The notes under the pieces were generated by a model. It saw only the letters and a list, made by a program, of their open reading frames with translations, was not told where the DNA came from and did not search any database. Of a stretch of 35,244 bases of DNA, positions 7,548 through 16,386 are shown one piece after another. Position 1 is the first letter of the stretch. The number at the start of each line of letters is the position of its first letter. A program made the position numbers and the translations under genes. The stretch comes from Clostridiaceae bacterium (GTDB taxonomy: Bacteria > Bacillota > Clostridia > Saccharofermentanales > DTU023). The DNA lies in the NCBI GenBank assembly GCA_012521015.1, contig JAAYNE010000106.1, positions 1 to 35,244 on the forward strand, given 5' to 3'.

Positions 7548-9335
7548 TTATTCTATCACGCAGCTCAATCCAGGTTTAATTTGAGCTTTAATCCGAATGT
7601 TCTTTCCGCTGCTGTAACCATCTACCATATTAAAGCTAGACTCTTCAATAATTTCCGTTGCTAACTTCGAATCGCTTAGTTTTTTTGCCGCTTGGTTCAA
7701 ACATTGCAAAATATATTTTTGACCTTCAGCCAAAGAATAACGTGAACCTATCTTTTCATAAATATTTAATTCAGGAATTATCAAAATTTTGCGTTGGGTG
7801 TCTGCCAACAAATTCAGTTCCATTGTCGGTTGAGCAAGTGCTGCTCCGATAGCATTGGCTACTTTAAATTGTTCAGGCAATAAAACATTCAACTTAAATA
7901 CCTGCTTAAGATATTCAGCTAAAATCTTAGCAGGACCGCCGATTACTTTTACTTCAACCGGTTTAATCTGTCGATCTGCTAGAATTTCACGGACTGTATA
8001 GACCGGTTGACTATTGAGTTGCAAAAGCAAGTTATCAACCTGATTCTTAATCGTTTGAGCCGCTTTCTTTAATACAAGTTCTGCAAAATCTTCTGCCGAT
8101 AATGCCAATTGTTCGGCTAATTCGGTAATACCTTGTCTTGCCCACGTTACTTGTTCAGTTGAAAAATTATCAAAATCTAATTTATGTAGAACCGACATGG
8201 CATCAGTCAGAGTCGGTATTGTACCACCAAATAACAATGGCGGACCTTTACGTTCCGGGCCAATCCTAATTTTTTCAGCCAGATTATTATCGTAAGAATT
8301 ATTTGCAGATAAATAATTGAAATTGTCCCCATCCGCTGAATTTACTACAGATAAACAACTATCGCCACCAAGACCGATTGAGACACTGTATATCGCCCGT
8401 ACCAAAGTTTTATGCTGACCTATTGTAATCCCTGTAGGTTCAAAAACCGGCACACCGTCTACCAAAAAGAATATATCAGTAGTTGTACCACCTATATCTA
8501 AGAGGACACTATCCATACGATTATCAAACAAGGCACTCATTCCCATAAAACTGGCGGCCGGTCCGGAAAGAATCGTTTCTACCGGACGGGTAATTGCATC
8601 CACAAGAGGCATTGTGCCACCATCAGCTTTCAAAATATAAATCGGAGCATTAATTTCAACTTCACGTAAGGCTGCTGCGATATTATTTGCGAATTCTTGA
8701 AAAATATTGTAAACCGCAGAATTCAAATAGGCGGTATTGACTCGTCTTGGAAAATTCAACCGTCCCGATAAGGTATGGCCTTGAGTTACCTGATTATAAT
8801 CAGCTGCAAAATAGTCAGCTATCGCTTTTTCATGTTCGGGATTGCGAGTCGAGAACTTCGTCACAACAGCTAAGTTTTTCGTCTGTGACATGTTTAAGTC
8901 TTGCTTTAAGTCCTCTGCCTTATTTAAGTCTTTTTTCAAATCTTCTCTCGCACTTAAATCTTTTTTTAAAACTGCTAATTGCTGATAATCCAAGTCCTTA
9001 ACCATTTTTCCGCGATGGTCTACATACCCGTCGATATAATTCACTTCAGACGGAATTTCCGGAAATTCAAAGTTGATTCCCGGACCTTTTTGTAAAATTA
9101 AATCGACTGCTGCCGTTTTGTTTTCCACAATAGCATTTGTTGAAATCGTCGTACTTAAATTCACTCGGGAAATTTGAGCTTTATCCAAATCGGCAATCAA
9201 ATCATAAATCGCATTGAGAATCGTTCGGTAAAGATCTGTATGATCAACTTGATGTTTAATTGTTTTTATAATTTTATTATCTTTAACAGCTACACCGTCA
9301 ATATGTGTACCACCCATATCAATTCCGATCAGCAA
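7548..9335 (-). CDS. Hydantoinase/oxoprolinase (HyuA) family protein
   Basis: 595 residues of the ATP-dependent HyuA/5-oxoprolinase superfamily. The N-terminal phosphate-binding IGIDMGGTHIDGVAV, the adenosine-region LLDIGGTTTDIFFLVDG and the GPAAS segment all fit. Characterised members hydrolyse cyclic amide substrates, usually with a HyuB partner; no HyuB is nearby, so the reaction is unknown. Start is a TTG at 9335 because TAGGAGGTGG precedes it, overlapping the stop of the upstream radical SAM gene, which makes coupling likely. Residues about 115-150 hold an insertion of 10-residue repeats (L-K-K/Q-D-L type) encoded by a 30-bp tandem repeat. It is the last gene of the AmmeMemoRadiSam operon, and an unrecognised partner role in that system is plausible. 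Confidence 0.85.
   Translation of the reverse strand: MLIGIDMGGTHIDGVAVKDNKIIKTIKHQVDHTDLYRTILNAIYDLIADLDKAQISRVNLSTTISTNAIVENKTAAVDLILQKGPGINFEFPEIPSEVNYIDGYVDHRGKMVKDLDYQQLAVLKKDLSAREDLKKDLNKAEDLKQDLNMSQTKNLAVVTKFSTRNPEHEKAIADYFAADYNQVTQGHTLSGRLNFPRRVNTAYLNSAVYNIFQEFANNIAAALREVEINAPIYILKADGGTMPLVDAITRPVETILSGPAASFMGMSALFDNRMDSVLLDIGGTTTDIFFLVDGVPVFEPTGITIGQHKTLVRAIYSVSIGLGGDSCLSVVNSADGDNFNYLSANNSYDNNLAEKIRIGPERKGPPLLFGGTIPTLTDAMSVLHKLDFDNFSTEQVTWARQGITELAEQLALSAEDFAELVLKKAAQTIKNQVDNLLLQLNSQPVYTVREILADRQIKPVEVKVIGGPAKILAEYLKQVFKLNVLLPEQFKVANAIGAALAQPTMELNLLADTQRKILIIPELNIYEKIGSRYSLAEGQKYILQCLNQAAKKLSDSKLATEIIEESSFNMVDGYSSGKNIRIKAQIKPGLSCVIE
8893..8982. repeat. Three 30-bp in-frame tandem repeats inside the hydantoinase gene
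   Basis: Units at 8893-8922, 8923-8952 and 8953-8982 share a core TTTAAGTCTT-type sequence (plus strand) with divergence. The unit length is a multiple of three, so the reading frame is kept and the protein gains the repeated decapeptide LKKDLxxxED, which would form a charged helix. Confidence 0.7.
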
Positions 9336-9345
9336 GTTCCACCTC

Positions 9346-10176
9346 CTACATATTACCTAATCTCACTCGATTTAAGTACTGCTCAGCTACCTTTTTCAAT
9401 TCTTTGATTATCATCTTATCTGTTGCCGGCTCGGTATATTTATAGCAAGGAAAATATCTGCTCAAATGTAGTGGCAGATTTGGATTGAACGATGCCAAAT
9501 ATTTTGCCTGTGCCCTCATCTCTTCTTGATCGTCAGAAATTCCGGGAACAACTAGGGTTGTAACTTCAACATGAGCCACGGCTTGTGTCAGTTCGATAGT
9601 TTTCAGGACAGTCTTCAGATCACCACCCAGTTTACGATAACCCGTTTCAGAAAAACTTTTCAAATCAATATTCCAAGCGGAAACATAGGGCAACAGTTGT
9701 TCAAGATACGGCTGATTAATTTGTCCGTTACTGACAATCACAATTTTCAAATCTTCAGTTTGTGCTAATTTAGCAGTATCTAAAATAAAATCAAAGGCTA
9801 TCAGCGGTTCATTATAGGTAAAAGCAATTCCGATATTGCCTCTTGCCTTTTCAACTTGTGCCAACTCAATCAGTTGTTTCGGAGTAATATCTTGAATTTG
9901 TACCTGTTCTCTTTTACGAGTTGCTATACTATAGTTTTGACAAAAAGGACATGACATATTGCAGCCAAAACTCCCAACTGACAAAATCATACTGCCCGGA
10001 TGAAAATATGCCAGAGGTTTTTTCTCAATCGGATCCAATGCTAAGGCTGTGATTTTGCCATAATTTAACGAAATAATCTTACCTGATTCCGCCTTTCTGG
10101 CACCACAAAAACCTGTTTGACCTTCGCTTAATTTGCAGTAATGCGGACATAGCCGGCAAGTTACGCGATCATTCAT
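9346..10176 (-). CDS. amrS: AmmeMemoRadiSam system radical SAM enzyme
   Basis: A 276-residue radical S-adenosylmethionine enzyme. The cluster-binding triad is C72-x3-C76-x2-C79 in GCNMSCPFCQNYS. It is preceded by a Cys-rich N-terminus (CRLCPHYC and GFCGARK) typical of the PflA-like branch that accompanies Memo and AMMECR1 proteins. The following IGIAFTYNEPL and the later PGISDD and HLSRYFPCYK segments match this family (TIGR04337 type). The biochemical function of the trio is not established. The gene sits between the Memo-AMMECR1 fusion and the hydantoinase-family gene, all on one strand. The ribosome binding site is modest (AAGG about nine bases upstream) and a 65-base gap separates it from the fusion gene. 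Family identity is secure; substrate is unknown. Confidence 0.9.
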   Translation of the reverse strand: MNDRVTCRLCPHYCKLSEGQTGFCGARKAESGKIISLNYGKITALALDPIEKKPLAYFHPGSMILSVGSFGCNMSCPFCQNYSIATRKREQVQIQDITPKQLIELAQVEKARGNIGIAFTYNEPLIAFDFILDTAKLAQTEDLKIVIVSNGQINQPYLEQLLPYVSAWNIDLKSFSETGYRKLGGDLKTVLKTIELTQAVAHVEVTTLVVPGISDDQEEMRAQAKYLASFNPNLPLHLSRYFPCYKYTEPATDKMIIKELKKVAEQYLNRVRLGNM

Positions 10177-10241
10177 ATCGGATAACCTTAAATCTTAATG
10201 CCTTACTGCACAACATACAAATGTAATTTTGAGTTGCTTGC

Positions 10242-11759
10242 TTATTCATAGCGGATAACCTCAAAGCGCTCCAATTGATATTTTTCATCTGTGCCGATAC
10301 CGGCTTTTTGTCTTGCTATTGCAACTTGTTCTTCCGCAGTGTCAACACCCTTTAGGTCAGGTAGCAAAACTCCGCGTCTTGAGCCTAAGCTGACAATTAC
10401 ACCATAACGCTTAGGATCTAATTCATCGATATCATTAATTTTTTCAGCCGGTGAAAGTACGTCAACACTGATTTCAAGATCTTGCAACTCATCAACTCGC
10501 ACCGGAGTAAATCTTGGGTCACCGGTCGCAGCAGAAATCGCATTATGTTGTATTTCTGCAGCAAGCGAATCCTGATATGGTTCTAAAGTGCCGATACAGC
10601 CACGCAATCGTCCGTTTTTATGCAAGGATACGAAAGTAGCTGCACGTTTTTGCGTCATTTCAGCAGGCAAATTATCAAATAGAGCAGGTCGGACACCTTT
10701 GGTAATATATTCTTCAATCGTGTAACGGGCTAAAGAAACATAAAGGTTCTCTTCCGGCACTGCCACTGATTCTTTTTGTTTATCATTTTGTGTACAGCTT
10801 GATTCATCACTTGCCTCAGAGTTTTGTTCATTGTTGGATTCAAGATTTTGTTCAGGATTTGATCCGGAACTGAATCCAAAACTCAACTCAGTCTGTTCTT
10901 GTTTGTTTACAGACAAATCGAGAAATTTGCGCTGCAGATTATCAGCTAACGGTTCAAAACTTAAAACAGCATAACCCACACCGAAAGTTCCCTCATATGA
11001 TAAAAGTTCAGCCGCAACATTTTTTCCGTCAAATGTTCCTGCCATAATCTGAAAAGACGGCAATCCACATTGAGCCGCCGGTTCAGTCAAACTCCTCGGC
11101 ATTGTCAGCAATTCATCAAAAGCGGCTCTACTTAAAATATCGGTCATAGCTTGGTCGAATTGTGGACCTTCAGGTTTGAACCCGTATGGTCCATCATGTT
11201 TTAGAACATGAGATAGATCACCCGATGCAATAAAAACAGCTCGTCGCTTTAATTCTTTAGCTGATTCAGCAATTATTTGACCCAAACCGTAATGCACTTC
11301 GCCGGAAAAACCGGACAAGCCTAAACGCAAGAATTTGTATTCCTTATATTGGCTACAAATGAAACGTAGTGGTACTAAACTACCATGATCCAGTCGATTA
11401 TCCCGACCATCAGCGAACATCGGAATATTCTCGCAGTCAGCTTTTTCCAAAATTAAATCAGCTAATTCCAAATCATTATTCAGCGTTTCACCAACAGCAG
11501 GAAATCCGAAATCGCCCATATCACCTTGATCAATCTCCGAAAAAGATAGAAAAAATGCATCGCGATATAGCGGTGCATGCGGTGAAGATAATATAATTGT
11601 ATCAGGTGCCAACTCAGCAATTTCTTGGGCTACTTTTTTTAGAGCTATTGTTGTAGCTTCAATTTCAGATTCTTTACCCCTACCAATTTCAGGTAAAACA
11701 ATAGGTGGATGAGGTACGGCATAAGCTTTTAAAATTCCAAAATTTTTACTCTTAGTCAT
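10242..11759 (-). CDS. AmmeMemoRadiSam proteins B and A fused (Memo-AMMECR1)
   Basis: 505 residues. The N-terminal ~285 are a Memo domain of the LigB/extradiol-dioxygenase superfamily: histidine-bearing segments AVPHPPIVLPEIG, SPHAPLY, LDHGSLVPLRF and SGDLSHVLK are visible. Residues about 340-505 are an AMMECR1 domain with the conserved LRGCIGTLEPY and DPRFTPV. The two are joined by a ~50-residue Asn/Ser/Glu/Gln-rich linker (SNPEQNLESNNEQNSEAS and following). Memo and AMMECR1 are separate proteins in animals, and their fusion and pairing with a radical SAM enzyme defines the AmmeMemoRadiSam system, whose chemistry is not known. GAGGAGG seven bases before the ATG marks a strong start. The SixA-like gene lies 16 bases upstream, so they are probably co-transcribed. 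Confidence 0.9.
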   Translation of the reverse strand: MTKSKNFGILKAYAVPHPPIVLPEIGRGKESEIEATTIALKKVAQEIAELAPDTIILSSPHAPLYRDAFFLSFSEIDQGDMGDFGFPAVGETLNNDLELADLILEKADCENIPMFADGRDNRLDHGSLVPLRFICSQYKEYKFLRLGLSGFSGEVHYGLGQIIAESAKELKRRAVFIASGDLSHVLKHDGPYGFKPEGPQFDQAMTDILSRAAFDELLTMPRSLTEPAAQCGLPSFQIMAGTFDGKNVAAELLSYEGTFGVGYAVLSFEPLADNLQRKFLDLSVNKQEQTELSFGFSSGSNPEQNLESNNEQNSEASDESSCTQNDKQKESVAVPEENLYVSLARYTIEEYITKGVRPALFDNLPAEMTQKRAATFVSLHKNGRLRGCIGTLEPYQDSLAAEIQHNAISAATGDPRFTPVRVDELQDLEISVDVLSPAEKINDIDELDPKRYGVIVSLGSRRGVLLPDLKGVDTAEEQVAIARQKAGIGTDEKYQLERFEVIRYE

Positions 11760-11775
11760 CGGTAACCTCCTCTAA

Positions 11776-12231
11776 TTAAGATATAAGCCATACTAATTCC
11801 GCATCTAAAGGTTCAAGACTAATTACATCAAAACAAGCCATGTCGCCGGTGCTATACGGAACCGAATTTCCAGTCAAGTAACTTGACCAATAACTAAGAC
11901 TTGGTTGATGTCCGACAATAATCAAAGTAGTGTTTGAATCCAACAATGCAAATTTTGAAAACAAGTCCCCAAAATCACCATAGTAAATTGATTGTTCAAC
12001 ATTCCTCGCAGGGCTGATTTGTAGGTTTTCCGCAATAATATCTGCTGTTTCCTGAGCTCGATTTGCCGGGCTGGACCAAATTACTATGTTTTCCTGACCG
12101 GTAAGTTTCTCCGTTAACGCTTGCGCCTTTGTTTCAAACTGTCTGATGCCCTCAGATGTCAGATTTCGTTCACGGTCGGTTTTACCAAATGTATGTTCCG
12201 CTTTTGCATGTCTTACCAAAATAATCTTCAT
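11776..12231 (-). CDS. SixA-like histidine phosphatase
   Basis: A 151-residue histidine-phosphatase superfamily member of the short SixA type. It has the N-terminal catalytic RHAKAEH (His8 is the phospho-acceptor), SSPANRAQETA, and the second catalytic histidine in VGHQPSLSYW. E. coli SixA dephosphorylates phosphohistidine proteins such as those of the nitrogen PTS or ArcB; the target here is unknown. GAGGGTG precedes the ATG. It is the first gene of the run leading into Memo-AMMECR1, radical SAM and hydantoinase. The neighbourhood hints at a shared metabolic role but does not prove one. The ~150 bases upstream hold no promoter that I could call with confidence. Confidence 0.8.
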   Translation of the reverse strand: MKIILVRHAKAEHTFGKTDRERNLTSEGIRQFETKAQALTEKLTGQENIVIWSSPANRAQETADIIAENLQISPARNVEQSIYYGDFGDLFSKFALLDSNTTLIIVGHQPSLSYWSSYLTGNSVPYSTGDMACFDVISLEPLDAELVWLIS

Positions 12232-12378
12232 CGTTACACCCTCTATTTAAACTCTATCCTGCTCTTACTATTAAGTTTAACTCTCTTATTGCTGCTTTTA
12301 ATTAACTGCTTTCTGTTACCTATTTTTAGAAATATTAATTGCGGATCATCAGACATAAGTTATTAGTTTAAAATTCCG

Positions 12379-13224
12379 TTAGTCATTAACAATAGCGGCA
12401 AATCCTGTTCTTAAATCGCGGTTTTCTGTTTCATAAAAATGTAAACGATCATCAATCCCTTCGTTTTGCATAGTTATCATCACTAACGGAACACCATCTT
12501 TGATCGTAAATAAATAGACATGTTTATCCGAATCAGGCGGTTGAGTTTCTGCATCAGAATAGATTGCGACCAAAGCATATTCGCCCGGCTTATTCACTCC
12601 ATTGTCCGACCATTCAATTGCAATCGTCTCCCCAAGATAAGCAATATCCCAAATTCTATCCTCGCCCATTACATCGTCCGGTACCATCAAACCGTATAGA
12701 TTAACACTATTACCTTGCCAATACTCATAATATTCCTGATTCATCCAATAACCCCAATCTTCCATAAAACTTGCTAATTTCATAGCTTTTTCCGGATTCC
12801 AGTATTCTTCTGTTGCTGCGGTGGTTGTCGGGGTCGTTGTAGGCGTAGTTGTTGGTGTTGTTGTAGACGTAGTTGTTGGCATCGTTGTAGGCGTGGGTAA
12901 AGTCAACACAGGTGTTCGGATATCTGCCTCTTCCGTTGTTGGCGTCGTTGTAGGCGTGGGTAAGGTCAACGGTGTTGATGTGGACTTTTCTGTTAATTTA
13001 TCGGATTCATCCAAATTTGACGGATCAGAACCTATATTCAAATTAAATTCCGATTCGGAACCTATATCATTGGTTTCTACAATTTTTTCACCTTGTTCAA
13101 TTCTCAAAGATTCTTCCAAAGCCTGCTCAATCTTTTTAAGCTCAACAGCAGTTTCATCAATTTTACTACAGCTTGTAAGCAAAACACCAATTAAAACAAT
13201 ACACATTAAGATCATTCTTTTCAT
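12379..13224 (-). CDS. Lipoprotein with Thr/Pro repeat stalk and DUF4767-like C-terminal domain
   Basis: 281 residues. The N-terminus MKRMILMCIVLIGVLLTSCS is a lipoprotein signal peptide with lipobox LTSC, so the protein is tethered to the outer face of the membrane. A helical segment (about 24-45) leads into a Ser/Asp-rich stretch, then a Thr/Pro-rich stalk (about 85-140) with two copies of LTLPTPTT and runs of TTTP. The C-terminal ~135 residues (from WNPEKAMKLASFMEDWGYWM) resemble the DUF4767 domain of Gram-positive lipoproteins as I recall it; function unknown. AGAGGTG precedes the ATG. It lies 56 bases after the ABC ATPase gene and may be co-transcribed with the thiamine unit, but a functional link is not shown. 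Confidence 0.7.
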   Translation of the reverse strand: MKRMILMCIVLIGVLLTSCSKIDETAVELKKIEQALEESLRIEQGEKIVETNDIGSESEFNLNIGSDPSNLDESDKLTEKSTSTPLTLPTPTTTPTTEEADIRTPVLTLPTPTTMPTTTSTTTPTTTPTTTPTTTAATEEYWNPEKAMKLASFMEDWGYWMNQEYYEYWQGNSVNLYGLMVPDDVMGEDRIWDIAYLGETIAIEWSDNGVNKPGEYALVAIYSDAETQPPDSDKHVYLFTIKDGVPLVMITMQNEGIDDRLHFYETENRDLRTGFAAIVND

Positions 13225-13280
13225 GATAACACCTCTTATTCATTCGTGTTCAATAATATTCTACCATGAAGTAAAAAATA

Positions 13281-14045
13281 TTAAACAGCCAGATATTTGA
13301 GGATTTGTTTTTTGTACTCTAAAAATTCGGGACGAAGGGTGAAATCTTTTCGTTTGCGTAATTTCGGATCAATAATTATTTGCTGCTGAATATTTTGTGT
13401 TAAAGGTTGTAAAATCACAATCCGATCCGAGAGTCTGATTGCTTCGTCTATATCGTGCGTGATAAAAATGGTTGAAAGTTCCAACTCTTGCATCATTTCA
13501 ATATACCAAGACTGGACTTTGTCTTTGGTTAAGGCATCTAAAGCTGAAAACGGTTCATCCAGCAAAGCAACTTCGGAAGAAAATAGATATGTCCGAAGAA
13601 AAGCCGCCCGTTGAGCCATTCCGCCGGAGAGTTGTGCCGGATAGAGTTCCTCATAACCGGCTAATCCGAATTTCGGGATTAATTGCAATGCTTCCGCTCT
13701 GGACTCCAACTTGCTTTTACCACGGATTCTTAGTGGGAGTCCTACATTATCTAGGATCGTTAAATGTGGCAACAACAAATCTTTTTGTAACATATAAGCA
13801 AGATGTCCGGTTTCACCCGTGATTTCTTCGTTTTTTAGAAAAATGCCGCCCTGATCCGGTTCCATAATTCCCGCAATAATGTTGAATAAAGTCGTTTTAC
13901 CACTACCACTTGTACCTAACAAAGAAATTATTTCTCCCTGAAATAACTCTAAATTCAAATCGCGCAAAACAGGCTTTCCATCAAATGTTTTGCTGATTCC
14001 TTTTATTTCCAGAATCGGTATTTTATTTTCCCGGTAAGTATTCAT
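13281..14045 (-). CDS. thiZ: ABC transporter ATPase, thiamine-precursor type (ThiZ-like)
   Basis: 254 residues of the nitrate/taurine/pyrimidine-type ABC ATPase family. Walker A is GTSGSGKTT, the Q-loop region is YMLQKDLLLPHL, the signature is LSGGMAQR, Walker B is VALLDEPFSALD, and the switch His is in FITHDIDEA. It powers the importer formed with the following permease and binding protein. I place the start at the ATG at 14045, where GGGA lies about seven bases before it. The ATGs at 14075 and 14081 have no ribosome binding site and extend deep into the preceding gene. The overlap with the binding-protein gene (23 bases) indicates coupling. Assignment to a thiamine precursor rests on the upstream TPP riboswitch and the ThiY-like partner. 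Confidence 0.85.
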   Translation of the reverse strand: MNTYRENKIPILEIKGISKTFDGKPVLRDLNLELFQGEIISLLGTSGSGKTTLFNIIAGIMEPDQGGIFLKNEEITGETGHLAYMLQKDLLLPHLTILDNVGLPLRIRGKSKLESRAEALQLIPKFGLAGYEELYPAQLSGGMAQRAAFLRTYLFSSEVALLDEPFSALDALTKDKVQSWYIEMMQELELSTIFITHDIDEAIRLSDRIVILQPLTQNIQQQIIIDPKLRKRKDFTLRPEFLEYKKQILKYLAV

Positions 14046-15198
14046 TGGTGAATCCCATTCCTGCAGAAATTTCATGTTCAATCAGTTCTTTTTCCCAAAG
14101 CCAGGCATAAAACCCGTTCCAACGTTCAGCATCAATGTATCCCCAATACGGAGCATCTGAAATATATTCATTTGCCAACCACTTCTGACTTGCCACAACG
14201 ATCTCCCGATCAAGACCGGGTGCTGCTTGGAGCAAAATATCCGCAGCCTTTTCCGGATTGTCAATTGCATATTGATAGCCTTTGTTGACAGCATGTAAGA
14301 AAGCTCTGACAGCATTCGGATTTTTTCCTAAGAAATTGTTATTGGCAAATAGGAGCGGACTGTAATAATCAAATACAGGATTAATATCTTTGAAATACCA
14401 ATAATTTGTTTCAAGATCGGTTTGTTCCAAAGCTACACCGTCCCAACCGTAATAAATCCAGACAGCATCAACTTGTGTTTGCAAAGATGCTTGGATATCG
14501 GTAACTGTTGAAGGGAAAAGTTCAACCTTTGACCAATCGCCTTGATCATCTGCCATAACTTGTTTTAGTATTGCTTGTTCAATCGGCAAATTCCAAGTTG
14601 CATAAGTATGCCCCTCAAGTTTAGCCGGCGAAGTAATTTCCTTATCTTTGAGAGAAACAATACCCGAAGTATTGTGATTAATTAACGTTGCTATTGCCGT
14701 CAATGGCAACGGATTTTCCATGGCAAAAGCCGGTGCCAAATAATCCTGAAATGATACGCCGATATCTGCACGACCTGCTGCAACTAAAGCTTCCGCTCCA
14801 TCTTCCGGCGGACTTTGAATATCTACGGTCAAACCCTCTTCAGCAAAATAGCCAAGTTCGCTTGCCACATAAATGCCGGTATGATTTGTATTCGGAGTCC
14901 AGTCGAGAACAAAATTTATATTTTGCAATTCCGGTAAAACAACATCCTTTTCAATTTTCGGAGACGCGGCAGAAGTTGGATTATCTGCGGAATCTTTTGT
15001 ATCTATGCCTGTGTTTATGCCTGTGTCTGTATTTGTATTTGTTTGCTTGTCAGTTTTAACATCAACTCCTGTTTCGATTTCTGCAGAACCGATGTCAGAT
15101 GAATTAGAATTATCTTTTTCATCGGAATTTTGACTACAAGAACAAAGCAATAAGGTTATTACTATACATACCAGTAAAGCACTAAGAATTTTTTTCAT
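14023..15198 (-). CDS. thiY: ABC transporter substrate-binding lipoprotein, ThiY-like (HMP/thiamine precursor)
   Basis: A 391-residue solute-binding lipoprotein. The N-terminal signal MKKILSALLVCIVITLLLCSC ends in a lipobox (LLCSC, lipidated Cys), then a Ser/Asn/Asp/Thr-rich spacer with a degenerate TNTDTGINTGID-type repeat. The mature domain opens with the NMT1/THI5-like signature FVLDWTPNTNHTGIYVA and GYFAEEGLTVDIQ, which typifies proteins binding formylaminopyrimidine or HMP. I chose the ATG at 15198, where AAGGA precedes it and the signal peptide begins; the open frame extends 25 codons upstream but that part is inside the permease gene. It lies in the TPP-riboswitch operon between ThiX- and ThiZ-like genes. 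The exact ligand is inferred. Confidence 0.85.
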   Translation of the reverse strand: MKKILSALLVCIVITLLLCSCSQNSDEKDNSNSSDIGSAEIETGVDVKTDKQTNTNTDTGINTGIDTKDSADNPTSAASPKIEKDVVLPELQNINFVLDWTPNTNHTGIYVASELGYFAEEGLTVDIQSPPEDGAEALVAAGRADIGVSFQDYLAPAFAMENPLPLTAIATLINHNTSGIVSLKDKEITSPAKLEGHTYATWNLPIEQAILKQVMADDQGDWSKVELFPSTVTDIQASLQTQVDAVWIYYGWDGVALEQTDLETNYWYFKDINPVFDYYSPLLFANNNFLGKNPNAVRAFLHAVNKGYQYAIDNPEKAADILLQAAPGLDREIVVASQKWLANEYISDAPYWGYIDAERWNGFYAWLWEKELIEHEISAGMGFTNEYLPGK

Positions 15199-15997
15199 TG
15201 TTAATATCCTTTCCATTTGCACCCTTTCCCGATTGGAACTTCCTCCAAGGCATAACTTTATTTTGAATGACATTTAAGACAAAAAGTAAAACTAAACTCA
15301 GGGCCGAAATTAAGAAAATAACAGCAAACATTTTGTCATAAGCAAATGATTTCCGAACTTGTGTCATATAAACTCCAAGTCCCTTGGATCCACCAAGCCA
15401 TTCTGCAATTACAGCCCCGACAATTGAATAAGAGGCTGAAACTTTTAGGGAGGCAAAGAAACTGTCCAAAGCACCCGGCCATTTTACAAAATAAAAAATA
15501 TGAAAATTTGTCGCACCCATAGCTTGCAAAAGTCTGATCTGATCCGGATCGGTTGCCTGAAAACTCTCTAATAAATTAACCGTCACAGGGAAAAAAGCTA
15601 CCAGAAAAATTACTGTAATCTTCGGAGCCAAACCGTAGCCCATCCACAACACCAATAAGGGAGCTATTGCAACTGTAGGTACGGTTTGCGAAAAAATCAA
15701 AATCGGATAAATCGCTTTACGTAATCCTTCGCGAGAATCCATCAAAACTGCCAGACAAAAACCGGCAATTACACCGCAAGCCAATCCCAACAAACCTGCA
15801 ATCAAAGTAATTGACAGATTATCCATAAGCACAGGCAAATCTCTGATAAAAGCTTTGACAACATTTACCGGTGACGGCAACATAAATGAAGGTACAAGCT
15901 CGATATCCGAAACAACTTGCCAAACTATCAACAATACTGCAACCAAAGATATGCTATAAAATTTTTTCGGAATTCTTTTATTGGATAACTGTTTCAT
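15182..15997 (-). CDS. thiX: ABC transporter permease, ThiX-like
   Basis: About 271 residues of the SsuC/TauC/ThiX-type binding-protein-dependent permease family, with roughly six membrane segments. The EAA-type loop contacting the ATPase is visible around LLESFQATDPDQIRLLQAMGA. It should form the channel with the ThiY- and ThiZ-like neighbours for pyrimidine thiamine-precursor import. The start is uncertain: no Shine-Dalgarno precedes either the ATG at 15997 or an in-frame TTG at 16012, and the 50-base gap upstream is almost pure A on the coding strand. The 3' end overlaps the binding-protein start by 17 bases. Confidence 0.85.
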   Translation of the reverse strand: MKQLSNKRIPKKFYSISLVAVLLIVWQVVSDIELVPSFMLPSPVNVVKAFIRDLPVLMDNLSITLIAGLLGLACGVIAGFCLAVLMDSREGLRKAIYPILIFSQTVPTVAIAPLLVLWMGYGLAPKITVIFLVAFFPVTVNLLESFQATDPDQIRLLQAMGATNFHIFYFVKWPGALDSFFASLKVSASYSIVGAVIAEWLGGSKGLGVYMTQVRKSFAYDKMFAVIFLISALSLVLLFVLNVIQNKVMPWRKFQSGKGANGKDINNEKNS

Positions 15998-16063
15998 TTC
16001 TTTGACTTTCAATGCTGTTTTATCATTTATATTTTTTATTGTTTTTTGTTTTTAATTGTTTAT

Positions 16064-16378
16064 TTAATTTTTTTGTTTATATTTGGAAATTTTTTCATCT
16101 ATCGTTAAGATTGTTTTCTGCGGGGCATAATTTATTTTGACATATGTGTATACTTGATCTGCACCTTGTTCAATACAGATTTCATTTGAACGTCTGATAA
16201 TTCTTATTAAAGTTTCATACGGGCCTTCTACAGTAGTTTCGAAAGGACCAACTTCATACCTTACATCTAATGAAGCAATAAAAGAAATTACCGCATCTAT
16301 AACACGAATCATTTCTTGATCTGAACTTCCCTGATCAAATTTTGGTAATACTTGAATTGCAATTGATGAGTTGATCAT
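16064..16378 (-). CDS. MTH1187-family thiamine-binding protein
   Basis: A 104-residue protein of the MTH1187/YkoF-like family (Pfam Thiamine_BP, formerly DUF77). Typical features are the start SIAIQVLPKFD, the central YEVGPFETTVEGPYE strand-turn and the following helix, then a second strand TYVKINYAPQK. Members bind thiamine or related pyrimidines and assemble as small ferredoxin-like oligomers. AGGAGG lies directly before the ATG and just after the riboswitch terminator, so this is the first gene under TPP control. It may buffer or deliver the ligand imported by the ThiXYZ-like transporter encoded next (inference). Confidence 0.85.
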   Translation of the reverse strand: MINSSIAIQVLPKFDQGSSDQEMIRVIDAVISFIASLDVRYEVGPFETTVEGPYETLIRIIRRSNEICIEQGADQVYTYVKINYAPQKTILTIDEKISKYKQKN

Positions 16379-16386
16379 AAATCCTC

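Noticed and set aside
12821-13300. Plus-strand open frame rich in Val/Gly (159 codons)
   Set aside because: It is the complement of the Thr/Pro repeat stalk of the minus-strand lipoprotein; the repetition alone keeps the frame open, and it has no ribosome binding site.
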